Part shown: one piece after another, positions 39,711 through 48,419 of the stretch
Layout of the letters: every line of letters starts with the position of its first letter
Position numbering within the stretch: position 1 is the stretch's first letter
Assembly (NCBI RefSeq): GCF_022347565.1
Contig: NZ_JAKRGH010000016.1
Location: 62,001-126,000 of the forward strand
Length of the DNA stretch: 64,000 nucleotides
Origin: Vibrio sp. Of7-15
GTDB taxonomy: Bacteria > Pseudomonadota > Gammaproteobacteria > Enterobacterales > Vibrionaceae
Direction of reading: 5' to 3'
Notes under the pieces: generated by a model
Told to the model about the DNA's origin: nothing
The model's database searches: none
What the model saw: the letters and a program-made list of their open reading frames with translations, nothing else
Position numbers and translations under genes: made by a program

Positions 39711-39992
39711 ATGGAGCTGAATCCTGTTTTTGCTAGAAGGCTGTACCTTGCGATGCTAGTTGATAGCATTGAGCGGCCAAACGTACCAAAATTAATAGAA
39801 CAGACTGGCTGGCCACGTCGGACGATTCAAGATGTGTTAAAAGCCTTACCGGGAATTGGTATCGAGTTGATGTTTGTTCAAGATGGTCGTCGCCATAATG
39901 ATGGTTATTACCAACTATGTGATTGGGGGCCTTTTGATAGCCAGTGGGTACTTGATCGGCAAGATGTGATTGTTTCTACGCTTCGTGAGTAA
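39711..39992 (+). CDS. Small winged helix-turn-helix protein
   Basis: A 93-residue protein. The segment about 9-50 (RRLYLAMLVDSIERPNVPK, then LIEQTGWPRRTIQDVLKAL) reads as a winged helix-turn-helix, with the recognition helix at PRRTIQDVLKAL. The C-terminal half (RRHNDGYYQLCDWGPFDSQWV) would form the wing and a short extension. GGAGG lies 7 bases before ATG 39711. It stands alone, between the yffB-dapE operon and narP, and is convergent with narP. It may be a DNA-binding regulator, but targets are unknown. Confidence 0.8.
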   Translation: MELNPVFARRLYLAMLVDSIERPNVPKLIEQTGWPRRTIQDVLKALPGIGIELMFVQDGRRHNDGYYQLCDWGPFDSQWVLDRQDVIVSTLRE

Positions 39993-40035
39993 CTCATAGA
40001 GAAAGCGTAAGGATCGTTGTGGTAAAGATTTGATG

Positions 40036-40074
40036 ACAGCCTGAGTGTGTGTATTCTCAGGCTGTTTCTTTTTT
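40036..40074 (+). terminator. Terminator after the winged-helix gene
   Basis: A perfect 10-bp stem, ACAGCCTGAG/CTCAGGCTGT, with a 10-base loop and TTCTTTTTT after it. Confidence 0.9.
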
Positions 40075-40077
40075 GGG

Positions 40078-40698
40078 TTATTTTCCTTGGGCTTCTAAGT
40101 ACACTAAAGTTGCGGCAACCCGAGACTTCACATCGAGCTTTTTTAATAAACTTTTCATGTGTACTTTTACGGTCGCTTCAGAAATAAACAGTCGATCAGC
40201 GATTTGTTTATTACGGAATCCTTTTGCCACTTCTTGCAGAATTTCACTTTCTCTGGCCGTCAACGAAGATAGGATATCATCTTGATTAGAGTATTCATTG
40301 AGGTATTCCTTTACTTGGGCTGAGAAAGCTTCTCCACCTGTCATGGCTTGTTTTAGCAATGAGACCAATTCATCAGGCTCAGTGTCTTTTAATAGGTAGC
40401 CATCAGCCCCCGCAGCTACTAATGTTTTAATGTCTTGTCTGCTGTCAGAAACGGTAAGTATCACGATGGTTGATGTGATGCCCTCTGCTCGTAATGCCTC
40501 TAGGGTATCTAACCCTGACATGCCTTTCATGTTGAGATCGAGCAGAATTAAATCTGGCTCTTTGTCTTGGGCTAGAGCGACAGCATCAGCACCATTGCTG
40601 GCTTCACCAACCAGCGAAAATTCGGTTTCAATAGCAAGTAGTTGACCAATACCACGCCTCATTAGTGGGTGATCATCAACAATAATTACATTCCACAT
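40078..40698 (-). CDS. narP: Nitrate/nitrite response regulator NarP
   Basis: A 206-residue NarL/FixJ-type regulator. The receiver domain has the acidic pair D8-D9 and the phosphorylated D54 (LILLDLNMKG). The C-terminal LuxR-type helix-turn-helix (about 140-200) reads LTARESEILQEVAKG and FISEATVKVHMKSLLKKL. It lies 15 bases after narQ on the same strand. Being paired with NarQ and next to napFDABC makes NarP much likelier than NarL. Phospho-NarP should activate the nap operon across the intergenic region. Confidence 0.93.
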   Translation of the reverse strand: MWNVIIVDDHPLMRRGIGQLLAIETEFSLVGEASNGADAVALAQDKEPDLILLDLNMKGMSGLDTLEALRAEGITSTIVILTVSDSRQDIKTLVAAGADGYLLKDTEPDELVSLLKQAMTGGEAFSAQVKEYLNEYSNQDDILSSLTARESEILQEVAKGFRNKQIADRLFISEATVKVHMKSLLKKLDVKSRVAATLVYLEAQGK

Positions 40699-40713
40699 CG
40701 TCGTTATACCTAT

Positions 40714-42405
40714 TTATTGTATTTTTAGGGGGAAATTAAGGCTGACTTGGCAGCCTGCATTTGGCTCTGAGTCAATGTTTAACTCCCCATGTATTCGGTT
40801 GGCACGTTCGTGCATTATCCCTAGGCCGTAGTGGTTTACTTTTTCTTCGTTTGGATTAAAGCCACATCCGTTATCAATAATTGTAATGTGGCCATGATCT
40901 GTACTTTGATCGCAGCGGATCGTAATGGTATCAGCTTTTGCATGTTTGATCGCATTGAGTACTGCTTCTCGGATCAGCTGCAATAAATGTACATGACAAT
41001 TTGCATCCAGTGGTAAGGAAGATAAGGAGTTATCAACGGTGATTGTTGCGTCCGTTTGAGTCATTAAAGGGGTGATCATTTCAGTAAGGGCTTCACCAAA
41101 ATGCGCCTGTTTAATGGTTAACCTAAAGGTATTGAGTAGCTCACGTAATTGAGTGTAAGCACTTTTTAATCCGTTATCTAATTCCGCCAGTGTACTGCCT
41201 GTATTAGGGCACTGACAATCATTAAGCTGGCGTTTTAGTAAGGTCATTTGAATTTTGAGATATGACAAAGATTGGGCAAGGGAATCATGTAATTCTCGTG
41301 CAATCGTAGCGCGCTCTTCCATTAATAAAAGATGTTGAGCTTGCTTTTGAGCTTGATTGTAATAAATCCCTCTGGCTAGTATTCGAGATACATTGATGAT
41401 CAATTTATGATCCGGGCAAGGTAGAGTAAATTGCCACGCTAGGTAACCTAATAATTCACCATCAATGATCAGCTCTTCTTGGTGCCAATCTCCACCGTCG
41501 GCTATACCTGCAACGATGTCCCATGTGCCTCCGCTATCTTCTTCTATCACGAGCTTGACCGCAGTAATGCCATCAGTTTGAACTAAGGTATTGAGCATGG
41601 ACTGGAAGTTAGCCTGGGTGAGCTGAGATACCGTTAATTGTTGAGAACACTGATACAGAGTATGAAGTGACTCGTTGGCTAGACTAAGCTTCCGTGTTTT
41701 TTCATCCACACTTTGCTCTAGATTGCTATAAAGATTCCCTAAATCTTTCGCCATATGATTAAAAGCATTACCAAGTAACCCTAACTCATTGTCACTTTTA
41801 ATATTCACCGATATATCAAAGTTGCCTTGTGTCATGGAGTGGCTTGCCGCAACCAGCTGATTTAAGGGAGAGACAATTTTCCTTTGAGTGAAGTGAATAA
41901 TAAATAAAGAAGCAAATAAAATCAGCGTGAGTCCCGCCCCTCCTGTTAATGCGAGCACTTGTAATTTGTGTTCTGAAAACTCTTGTAGCTGGAAAACAAA
42001 CAGGTCTATTTCTTCCACAAATTCTGATACTTGCCCAACATAATTTGTGTTTTCACTATCGGTTATTTCAAGTTGTATGAGTTGCCAGCGTTTCGTTAAT
42101 TGATGATATTGCTGTTCAATTTCGTCAGGAACGATCCAGTGATTTAGCGCTAATAACGCAGGAGAGGAAAGGGACTGTTCAAATTTCTTTAAATGCTGCG
42201 GCAAATTTTCAGAATTTGTCTCAATGTCGAACGCAAGACGGTAGCTTTGCATTCTTAATGAGCCAGCTACGTTGATCGCTTCAGCATCATTAATACTTGA
42301 AGATAGGGTAAGAAGTGCAACACTTGTTGTAGTGATTGATAGCAGTAAAATCAATAGCATAGTTCGTGCTATCGTACTGGTTACTGTTGTAGACGATTTA
42401 ATCAA
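40714..42405 (-). CDS. narQ: Nitrate/nitrite sensor histidine kinase NarQ
   Basis: A membrane sensor of 563 residues from the start chosen here. Domains in order: transmembrane helix 1 (about 10-33); a periplasmic four-helix sensor with the P-box AINVAGSLRMQSYRLAF that binds nitrate; transmembrane helix 2 (about 150-172); HAMP; a GAF-like signalling region; then the HisKA_3 H-box ARELHDSLAQSLSYLK and a HATPase domain (IREAVLNAIKHAKA, GLGIMHERA). Cysteines at CQCPN lie between HisKA_3 and the ATPase. The start is uncertain: TTG 42405 has GGAGAG 6 bases upstream, while TTG 42438 is the longest frame. narP follows. Confidence 0.92.
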   Translation of the reverse strand: MIKSSTTVTSTIARTMLLILLLSITTTSVALLTLSSSINDAEAINVAGSLRMQSYRLAFDIETNSENLPQHLKKFEQSLSSPALLALNHWIVPDEIEQQYHQLTKRWQLIQLEITDSENTNYVGQVSEFVEEIDLFVFQLQEFSEHKLQVLALTGGAGLTLILFASLFIIHFTQRKIVSPLNQLVAASHSMTQGNFDISVNIKSDNELGLLGNAFNHMAKDLGNLYSNLEQSVDEKTRKLSLANESLHTLYQCSQQLTVSQLTQANFQSMLNTLVQTDGITAVKLVIEEDSGGTWDIVAGIADGGDWHQEELIIDGELLGYLAWQFTLPCPDHKLIINVSRILARGIYYNQAQKQAQHLLLMEERATIARELHDSLAQSLSYLKIQMTLLKRQLNDCQCPNTGSTLAELDNGLKSAYTQLRELLNTFRLTIKQAHFGEALTEMITPLMTQTDATITVDNSLSSLPLDANCHVHLLQLIREAVLNAIKHAKADTITIRCDQSTDHGHITIIDNGCGFNPNEEKVNHYGLGIMHERANRIHGELNIDSEPNAGCQVSLNFPLKIQ

Positions 42406-42494
42406 CAAATGCTCTCCGGTCGGTATTCTCCGGCTCAAGACTAAAGCTTTTTTAAGTTAAGTGTTAATTCTGTGAGCCAATAAAGCGTAATAAA

Positions 42495-42508
42495 TTGATC
42501 TAACTCAA
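42495..42508. promoter_or_regulatory. FNR-type site between narQ and napF
   Basis: TTGATCTAACTCAA matches 9 of the 10 defined positions of the FNR site TTGAT-N4-ATCAA. It lies about 180 bases before napF and 90 bases before narQ. FNR control of nap operons is established in E. coli; activity here is inferred. Confidence 0.7.
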
Positions 42509-42522
42509 CTACCCCCTAGGAA

Positions 42523-42538
42523 TAACCCTTAGTAGGTA
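42523..42538. promoter_or_regulatory. NarP-type 7-2-7 heptamer pair
   Basis: TAACCCT-TA-GTAGGTA: each heptamer matches 6 of 7 positions of the NarL/NarP heptamer TACYYMT in inverted 7-2-7 order, the layout NarP needs. A further heptamer-like TACCCCC is at 42510-42516. The pair is centred 29 bases downstream of the FNR site, on the napF side. Confidence 0.68.
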
Positions 42539-42683
42539 TTTAACCACTTATTACAGCTCTTAAAATTGAAAAGTGTAGATATTAAGAAATATGACAGTTG
42601 ATGTTGAATTGTGATTTTTCGTAAAGCTGGCTATTTATTCTAGGCTTAATAGCAGTAGTCGTAACCTCTATTTGGGAGACCTA

Positions 42684-43181
42684 ATGGTCGATTTGGCGAG
42701 ACGTAGTCTGTTTCGTAGCAGAAAAAGAATCCCTCAATTATCACAGCAAAGATTGCCGTGGTTGATCAATGAAAGCACGTTTACAGATCAATGTACACGA
42801 TGCGAAAAATGCATAGTGCTGTGTGAAACCAAGATCATTGTGAAAGGCGATGGTGGGTTCCCCATTGTTGATTTTCAAAAAGGTGAGTGCACGTTTTGTG
42901 GTGAGTGTGTTTCTGCTTGCCCTGAGCCGTTGTTCCAACCTGTGTCGGCCAAACCTTGGCAACACAAAATATCGTTAGCCGATGATGCATGTTTAGCAAG
43001 GCAGTCTGTTGAGTGTCGAAGCTGTGGTGAGTTATGCGAGCCTGGTGCTATACGTTTTCAATTAACGTTAGGCAGTGTCGCGCAACCTAAAATAGAAGCG
43101 GATGAGTGCACTGGTTGTGGAGCATGTGTTGCTGTTTGCCCAACACAAGCTATTGCCATCAAATTAGAAGAGCAAGAATGA
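42684..43181 (+). CDS. napF: Ferredoxin-type protein NapF
   Basis: A 165-residue cytoplasmic iron-sulfur protein that helps mature NapA. It has four cysteine clusters: CTRCEKCIVLCE (about 37-48), CTFCGECVSACPEP (about 69-82), CRSCGELCEP (about 115-124, within CLARQSVECRSCGELCEP) and CTGCGACVAVCP (about 145-156), the same set as E. coli NapF. I chose ATG 42684 (MVDLARRSLF), with GGGAG 5 bases upstream; the TTG at 42672 is unlikely. napD starts within its stop codon region. Confidence 0.93.
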   Translation: MVDLARRSLFRSRKRIPQLSQQRLPWLINESTFTDQCTRCEKCIVLCETKIIVKGDGGFPIVDFQKGECTFCGECVSACPEPLFQPVSAKPWQHKISLADDACLARQSVECRSCGELCEPGAIRFQLTLGSVAQPKIEADECTGCGACVAVCPTQAIAIKLEEQE

Positions 43182-43465
43182 TGTTAGAAAACCTACCTGA
43201 ACATGAAGTTCATATCTCGAGCTTGGTGGTTCATGTAAAACCTAAAGCCTTAGAGATTACAAAACAAAAAATATTAGCCCTTCCTAACACTGAAATTCAC
43301 GGTGAAAGCGAAGATGGCAAAATCATTGTAGTACTGGAAACTGAGAATCAGGGCTATATAACTGATTCAATAGATAAAATTAATGATTTCGATGATGTGT
43401 TAAATACCGCTCTGGTATTTCATCAAATCGAACACTTTGATTCGCAATGTGAGGATGAATCATGA
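43178..43465 (+). CDS. napD: NapA-specific chaperone NapD
   Basis: A 95-residue ferredoxin-fold chaperone that binds the twin-arginine signal of NapA and holds export until the cofactors are in. The blocks [13 protein letters not shown] (about 8-20) and [15 protein letters not shown] (about 41-55) match NapD. The start is ATG 43178, overlapping the napF stop as ATGA; ATG 43181 is the next codon and equally possible. The long frame that opens inside napF (43106) is not the gene. Its own stop overlaps napA as ATGA. Confidence 0.93.
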   Translation: MMLENLPEHEVHISSLVVHVKPKALEITKQKILALPNTEIHGESEDGKIIVVLETENQGYITDSIDKINDFDDVLNTALVFHQIEHFDSQCEDES

Positions 43466-45948
43466 AAATGACAAGACGTGCATTTGTTAAGGCAAATGCA
43501 GCAGCATCAGCGGCAGCAGTTGCAGGTATTACGTTACCTGCAAAAGCCACGAATTTAATTGTGAGTTCTGATCAAACTAAGATTAAGTGGGATAAGGCAC
43601 CTTGTCGTTTTTGTGGTACCGGTTGTTCTGTTTTGGTTGGTACACAAAACGGCCGAGTAGTTGCTACGCAGGGGGATCCTGAAGCACCTGTAAATAAAGG
43701 CTTAAATTGTATTAAAGGCTACTTCCTATCAAAAATAATGTACGGTAAAGACCGTGTGCAAACGCCATTGCTTCGTATGAAGAATGGTAAATTTGATAAA
43801 GACGGTGACTTTGCGCCAGTTTCATGGGATCAAGCATTTGATATCATGGCTGAAAAATGGAAAGCAGCGCTTAAAGATAGAGGGCCAACCAGCGTAGGTA
43901 TGTTTGGATCTGGCCAATGGACGGTCATGGAAGGCTACGCAGCCGTTAAAATGATGAAAGCGGGTTTCCGTTCAAACAACATTGATCCAAATGCCCGTCA
44001 TTGTATGGCATCCGCTGTAGGTGCTTTCATGCGAACCTTTGGTATTGATGAGCCAATGGGTTGTTATGATGACTTTGAAAATGCCGACTCGTTTGTGCTT
44101 TGGGGCTCAAATATGGCAGAAATGCACCCAGTATTATGGACACGAATCACTGACCGCCGTTTAAGTAATCCTCATGTAAAAGTGAACGTGTTGTCTACCT
44201 ACTACCACCGTTCGTTTGAACTGGCTGATCGCGGTATGATCTTTGAGCCTCAAACCGACCTTGCGATTGCTAACTTCATTGCTAACTACATTATCCAAAA
44301 TGATGCAGTGAATTGGGAGTTTGTGAACAAACATACTAACTTCAAGCGTGCAACGACAGACATTGGTTACGGCTTACGTGACGATCACCCATTACAGAAA
44401 AAAGCAGCGAACCCGAATTCTGGCAAAATGCAATCAATGAGCTTTGAAGAGTACAAAGCGTCTGTTGCTGAATACACTGTAGAAAAAGCTTCCGAGATAT
44501 CTGGTGTATCTCAAAAAGAACTGATTGAGCTAGCGAAGCAATACGCGGATCCAAAAACGAAAGTGATGTCACTATGGACAATGGGTATGAACCAACATAC
44601 TCGTGGTGTATGGATGAATAGCCTTGTTTACAACATCCACTTATTAACCGGTAAAATCTCAACACCAGGTAACAGCCCATTCTCACTGACAGGCCAGCCT
44701 TCTGCGTGTGGTACTGCTCGTGAAGTTGGTACATTCTCACACCGTCTTCCGGCTGACATGGTGGTTGCAAATCCTAAGCATCGTAAGATTGCTGAGACAA
44801 TCTGGAAACTGCCTGAAGGGACGATTCCACCAAAACCGGGTTACCACGCTGTGGTGCAAGATCGCATGTTAAAAGACGGTAAGTTAAATGCTTACTGGGT
44901 AATGTGTAATAACAACTTGCAAGCGGGTCCGAACATTAATGATGAACGCTTACCTGGTTACCGTAATCCAGATAACTTTATTGTCTGCTCTGACCCATAC
45001 CCAACAGCCACCGCTCAAGCTGCTGACTTGATTCTTCCAACGGCAATGTGGGTAGAGAAAGAAGGGGCCTATGGTAATGCAGAGCGTCGTACACAAGCTT
45101 GGTATCAGCAAGTTAAAGCAAAAGGTGAAGCTAAGTCTGATTTATGGCAAATCATGGAGTTCTCGAAACGCTTCAAAATTGAAGAAGTGTGGGGTGAAGA
45201 TCTATTAGCGCAAATGCCTGAACTGCGCGGTAAAACGATGTATGACGTTCTATATCGTAACGGTCAGGTTGATAAATTCCCACTTTCGGAAGCTCAAGAG
45301 CTTAACGATGATGCACAAGCTCAGGGTTTTTACGTTCAAAAAGGTCTGTTTGAAGAGTATGCGACATTTGGTCGTGATCATGGCCATGATTTAGCCCCTT
45401 ACGATACTTACCACCAAGTGCGTGGCCTACGTTGGCCTGTTGTTGATGGTAAAGAAACTTTATGGCGTTATGCTGAAGGCTCGGACCCATACGTGAAAAA
45501 AGGCGCGGGCTTTGAGTTCTATGGTAAACCAGATGGTAAAGCTCTGATCATCTCTGCGCCTTATGAAGCACCACCGGAAGCACCGGACAGTGAATTTGAC
45601 ATGTGGCTATGTACTGGCCGTGTTCTTGAGCACTGGCACACAGGTACGATGACTCGACGCGTACCTGAGTTATATAAAGCAGTACCAGATGCGCTTTGTT
45701 ACATTCACCCTGATGATGCGAAATCGAAAGGCTTACGCCGTGGTGATGAAGTCTTGTTGACGTCTCGTCGTGGTGAAGTTCGCTGTCGAGTAGAAACTCG
45801 CGGTCGTAACCGTCCACCAGTAGGACTGGTATTTGTTCCGTTCTTTGATGCTCGAATTTTGATTAACAAACTGATTTTGGATGCTACGGATCCTCTGTCT
45901 AAACAGACAGACTTCAAGAAGTGCCCAATTAAAATTCAAAAAGTTTAA
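43462..45948 (+). CDS. napA: Periplasmic nitrate reductase catalytic subunit
   Basis: NapA reduces nitrate to nitrite in the periplasm with a bis-MGD molybdenum cofactor and one [4Fe-4S] cluster. The twin-arginine signal is [14 protein letters not shown] (residues 3-16), with cleavage near LPAKA. The cluster cysteines are in [13 protein letters not shown] (about 48-60) and the following [11 protein letters not shown]. The molybdenum ligand cysteine is in [18 protein letters not shown] (about 176-193). The length, 828 residues, equals E. coli NapA. It is coupled to napD by an ATGA overlap. Confidence 0.99.
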   Translation: MKMTRRAFVKANAAASAAAVAGITLPAKATNLIVSSDQTKIKWDKAPCRFCGTGCSVLVGTQNGRVVATQGDPEAPVNKGLNCIKGYFLSKIMYGKDRVQTPLLRMKNGKFDKDGDFAPVSWDQAFDIMAEKWKAALKDRGPTSVGMFGSGQWTVMEGYAAVKMMKAGFRSNNIDPNARHCMASAVGAFMRTFGIDEPMGCYDDFENADSFVLWGSNMAEMHPVLWTRITDRRLSNPHVKVNVLSTYYHRSFELADRGMIFEPQTDLAIANFIANYIIQNDAVNWEFVNKHTNFKRATTDIGYGLRDDHPLQKKAANPNSGKMQSMSFEEYKASVAEYTVEKASEISGVSQKELIELAKQYADPKTKVMSLWTMGMNQHTRGVWMNSLVYNIHLLTGKISTPGNSPFSLTGQPSACGTAREVGTFSHRLPADMVVANPKHRKIAETIWKLPEGTIPPKPGYHAVVQDRMLKDGKLNAYWVMCNNNLQAGPNINDERLPGYRNPDNFIVCSDPYPTATAQAADLILPTAMWVEKEGAYGNAERRTQAWYQQVKAKGEAKSDLWQIMEFSKRFKIEEVWGEDLLAQMPELRGKTMYDVLYRNGQVDKFPLSEAQELNDDAQAQGFYVQKGLFEEYATFGRDHGHDLAPYDTYHQVRGLRWPVVDGKETLWRYAEGSDPYVKKGAGFEFYGKPDGKALIISAPYEAPPEAPDSEFDMWLCTGRVLEHWHTGTMTRRVPELYKAVPDALCYIHPDDAKSKGLRRGDEVLLTSRRGEVRCRVETRGRNRPPVGLVFVPFFDARILINKLILDATDPLSKQTDFKKCPIKIQKV

Positions 45949-46028
45949 TTAATCGAATGAGGCTGGCTATTTCATGAAATGGCCAGCGTCTGAGAACTGA
46001 ATGTAGCCAATAGGCGGAGAAGAATACA

Positions 46029-46490
46029 ATGAAACGAATAATTGTCGTGGTAATGGCACTTGGTATGTTGATGGCAGGTGCGGTGCAAAGTGAAGAAAAG
46101 CTTCATAATCCTGGTGGTATTGGCGGTGTTGAATCTTTACGTGGTGCTAGCGAATTAGAAGCAACCCGAGCAGCAGATGACTTTAAGCATTTCCCTAAAG
46201 AGAACTCTCTGGAGAGTGATTATGTTTATCAGCCACCTCTAGTCCCACATACGATTCGTAACTACGAAGTGTCGTTGAACGCAAATAAGTGTCTATCTTG
46301 TCATAGTTGGAAAAATGCAAAAGAGATGAACGCGACTAAGATCAGTGTTACTCACTATCAGAACCGTCAAGATCAAGTACTGTCTGATGTGTCACCTCGC
46401 CGTTATTTCTGCTTGCAGTGTCACGTTCCTCAAGCTGATGCTAAACCGTTAGTTGAGAACGAATTCCAACGTGTTGAAGCACTGCGCTAG
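46029..46490 (+). CDS. napB: Periplasmic nitrate reductase diheme cytochrome subunit NapB
   Basis: A 153-residue periplasmic electron-transfer subunit that passes electrons from NapC to NapA. It has a Sec signal peptide (about 1-21, ending AVQSE). The two heme sites are CLSCH (about 93-97) and CLQCH (about 129-133). The axial histidine candidates in PPLVPHTIRNYEV and SVTHYQNR match the family. It lies between napA and napC in the operon. Confidence 0.97.
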   Translation: MKRIIVVVMALGMLMAGAVQSEEKLHNPGGIGGVESLRGASELEATRAADDFKHFPKENSLESDYVYQPPLVPHTIRNYEVSLNANKCLSCHSWKNAKEMNATKISVTHYQNRQDQVLSDVSPRRYFCLQCHVPQADAKPLVENEFQRVEALR

Positions 46491-46520
46491 TTATAGCCAT
46501 ACGAATAAGAGAGGCTATAT

Positions 46521-47096
46521 ATGAATATTTTGAAGACATTTTGGAGACGCTTAAAGTCTCCAAGTAAAGTGGCAGCAGGTGTTGTTCTATTCATGGGGTT
46601 CATGGGAGGCTTATTATTCTGGGGGGCATTTAATACCGGAATGGAAGCAACGAACTCTGAAGAGTTTTGTTCAGGGTGTCATGCTCCAATTGTGAAAGAA
46701 ATTCGTGAAACGATTCACTTTTCAAACCGATCTGGTGTTCGTGCTATCTGCTCTGATTGCCACGTTCCACATAATTGGACAGATAAAATTGTTCGTAAGG
46801 TTCAGGCGTCGAAAGAGCTAGTGGCCTTTGCCATGGGGACGATCAGCACGGAAGAGAAGTTTAAAGAGCGACGGTCTTACTTGGCGAACCGTGAGTGGCA
46901 CCGGATGAAAGAAAATGATTCACAAGAGTGCCGAAATTGTCATAACTTTGACTATATGGACTTTTCAGAGCAAGGCCCACGTAGTGCGCAACAGCACTCT
47001 ACTGCTTTAGCATCTGGTGAGAAAACATGTGTAGACTGTCATAAAGGTATCGCACATAAACTGCCAGACATGCAAAACGTTGAAGGTTGGCAATAA
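46521..47096 (+). CDS. napC: Membrane tetraheme quinol dehydrogenase NapC
   Basis: A 191-residue NapC/NirT-family cytochrome. One N-terminal transmembrane helix (about 17-40, AAGVVLFMGFMGGLLFWGAF) anchors a periplasmic domain with four heme sites: CSGCH (about 53), CSDCH (about 82), CRNCH (about 142) and CVDCH (about 172). It takes electrons from menaquinol or ubiquinol and feeds NapB. There are no napG or napH genes here, so NapC is the only quinol route in the operon. Confidence 0.97.
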   Translation: MNILKTFWRRLKSPSKVAAGVVLFMGFMGGLLFWGAFNTGMEATNSEEFCSGCHAPIVKEIRETIHFSNRSGVRAICSDCHVPHNWTDKIVRKVQASKELVAFAMGTISTEEKFKERRSYLANREWHRMKENDSQECRNCHNFDYMDFSEQGPRSAQQHSTALASGEKTCVDCHKGIAHKLPDMQNVEGWQ

Positions 47097-47113
47097 CAAG
47101 AAGGTAGGTAAGG

Positions 47114-47248
47114 ATGAGTAATTTAGAATCAATTATTTGGCATGTGTTAGGGTATGCCGCAATGCCTGTGATCATCTTAACTGGTTTTGCTGTTGTTGCT
47201 GCGATATCCCTGTGGCTACTGTCATTAGGGAAAGACAAAAATATTTAG
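47114..47248 (+). CDS. TIGR02808-type single-span microprotein of the nap operon
   Basis: A 44-residue protein: MSNLESIIWHVLG, one transmembrane helix (about 14-37, rich in Ala, Val, Ile and Leu), then a short basic tail GKDKNI. It lies 17 bases after napC with AAGG before ATG 47114, and a terminator follows, so it is the last gene of the nap operon. It fits TIGR02808, described as a very small membrane protein encoded near nap genes in Vibrio and Photobacterium. It may stabilise the NapC complex, but this is not shown. It resembles NapE only in size and topology. Confidence 0.82.
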   Translation: MSNLESIIWHVLGYAAMPVIILTGFAVVAAISLWLLSLGKDKNI

Positions 47249-47289
47249 TGCCTTACTGCTAAATTATTAAACCAAAATTGAAATGAATG

Positions 47290-47323
47290 AAAGCCATGTT
47301 GTATGTATGACATGGCTTTTTTA
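47290..47323 (+). terminator. Terminator of the nap operon
   Basis: A perfect 10-bp stem, AAAGCCATGT/ACATGGCTTT, with a 10-base loop, then TTTTA. Confidence 0.92.
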
Positions 47324-47342
47324 TTCGCAGCTTTTTATCTGT

Positions 47343-47528
47343 CTATGAGAGTGACTTTATTTTTTTAAAAAGCCCATAGAATAGCACCAAAGACCAAACA
47401 AGATATAAAGGTAGCCACTCAAGCCACCACTCACTCTTACTGCCAATAAAGAGTGTCTCATAGCTATGTATGGCCATCATAGTTAATAAGCCGATAAAAC
47501 TGATCAATAAAAGAACGGGCCGATCCAT
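47343..47528 (-). CDS. Small two-helix membrane protein behind a Fur box
   Basis: I do not recognise this 61-residue protein. It has two hydrophobic segments (about 4-22 and 37-55), joined by SYETLFIGSKSEWWLEW, and a basic end (FKKIKSLS). I chose ATG 47528 (MDRPVLLLI), with GGTGGTG just upstream; TTG 47540 is an alternative. It is convergent with the nap operon. A strong Fur box overlaps its likely promoter, which suggests iron-repressed expression. No homologue or function can be given from sequence alone. Confidence 0.65.
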   Translation of the reverse strand: MDRPVLLLISFIGLLTMMAIHSYETLFIGSKSEWWLEWLPLYLVWSLVLFYGLFKKIKSLS

Positions 47529-47567
47529 ATTCACCACCAAGATAGAAACACTACATACAGTTTAGAT

Positions 47568-47586
47568 CTAAATGGTAATCATTATC
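47568..47586 (-). promoter_or_regulatory. Fur box
   Basis: CTAAATGGTAATCATTATC matches 15 of 19 positions of the Fur consensus GATAATGATAATCATTATC. On the minus strand, TTGATA (about 47583-47588) and TAAACT (about 47559-47564), 18 bases apart, form a promoter that the box covers. It begins 40 bases before the start of the 61-residue membrane protein. Confidence 0.75.
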
Positions 47587-47952
47587 AAGTGTACTTTTGG
47601 CTTTCATTATTGATTGCAGGTTATGCCTGACAGAAAATGGGCTGCTATATAGGTTGTGCTTAGGTCCAAGTGCCCAAAGAAGGAAGATGACTTAAGCATG
47701 AATTATTGCTAATGACCTTGATAAGACAGGAGGTTCGGTTTGTATCGCGCATATCTTTGTGGAATAGGTCATCATTTAGCCAATAGATAAAAGATGTTTT
47801 CGGTTTTGGTAGGTCAGGCAAAACATTTTATTTTGATTGGTGTTATAAACACCGGTGATGATCCGCTTTCTAATATCTCTTGTATCGATTTTAATTAGGT
47901 AGAAAGCGGTACGTACATTCAGGACTGTAGCTAAATTTATAGCATTTAGGGG
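47587..47952. other. Intergenic stretch with one large inverted repeat
   Basis: No convincing gene lies here. It contains GGTGTT-ATA-AACACC (47839-47853) and a 10-bp perfect stem (CCGCTTTCTA at 47863-47872 with TAGAAAGCGG at 47900-47909) around a 27-base loop. A small RNA transcribed rightward from the Fur box region is possible but not demonstrated. Confidence 0.5.
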
Positions 47953-48306
47953 CTATTTTTGCGTTACCCAGTAAAAGAGAGCAAACCCTAGCCAGCTAGC
48001 GATGAGTAAAATCCAAGGAAGCATGGATTTTTGCTGAGATTCTGCGGGTGCCTCAATGGTTTCTTGTGATGCTGCTTCTTGTTCTTTTTGCTTTAGTTTG
48101 GTTTCTTTTTTCTTTTGTTTATCGGCTTGGCGGGCTTTTTCTTTTTGTTGTTTCTTATAAAGCGTAATGCCTTTCTGGATACCTTGAGCAATAAGTTTTG
48201 TCTGCTCTTTTGATTGCCCAGCTTTTTGGGTGGCTTTTGCGATGGCCATTGCTTCAGCTTGTGTTTCCGCTGAAGGAGCTTGCTTTTTATTGTATTGAAT
48301 TGTCAT
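47953..48306 (-). CDS. DUF2956 family protein with C-terminal membrane anchor
   Basis: A 117-residue protein. The N-terminal two thirds are highly charged and helical, with many Lys, Gln and Glu residues (about 30-85, KKQQKEKARQADKQKKK-type sequence), probably coiled coil. One transmembrane helix (about 95-114, LPWILLIASWLGFALFYWV) ends the protein, giving a tail-anchored shape. MTIQYNKKQAPSAETQAEAM at the N-terminus fits DUF2956. It is divergent from the GGDEF-EAL gene. Function unknown. Confidence 0.82.
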   Translation of the reverse strand: MTIQYNKKQAPSAETQAEAMAIAKATQKAGQSKEQTKLIAQGIQKGITLYKKQQKEKARQADKQKKKETKLKQKEQEAASQETIEAPAESQQKSMLPWILLIASWLGFALFYWVTQK

Positions 48307-48419
48307 GGGGTACGAAGATCTCTGTATTTAAGTGCCTTGGAATGTAGAAGCATGATTTTCAGTAATGCTAAGTAACGAAGAGTATAAACGTTTTAAATGC
48401 ATTACTCTTCTAATATGAG

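Noticed and set aside
39470-39769. 99-residue minus-strand frame upstream of the yffB gene
   Set aside because: It overlaps the winged-helix gene start, is AT-rich and low-complexity, and has no clear ribosome site.
44342-44770. 142-residue minus-strand frame inside napA
   Set aside because: It is antisense to a highly conserved gene, and its sequence has the look of a shadow frame.
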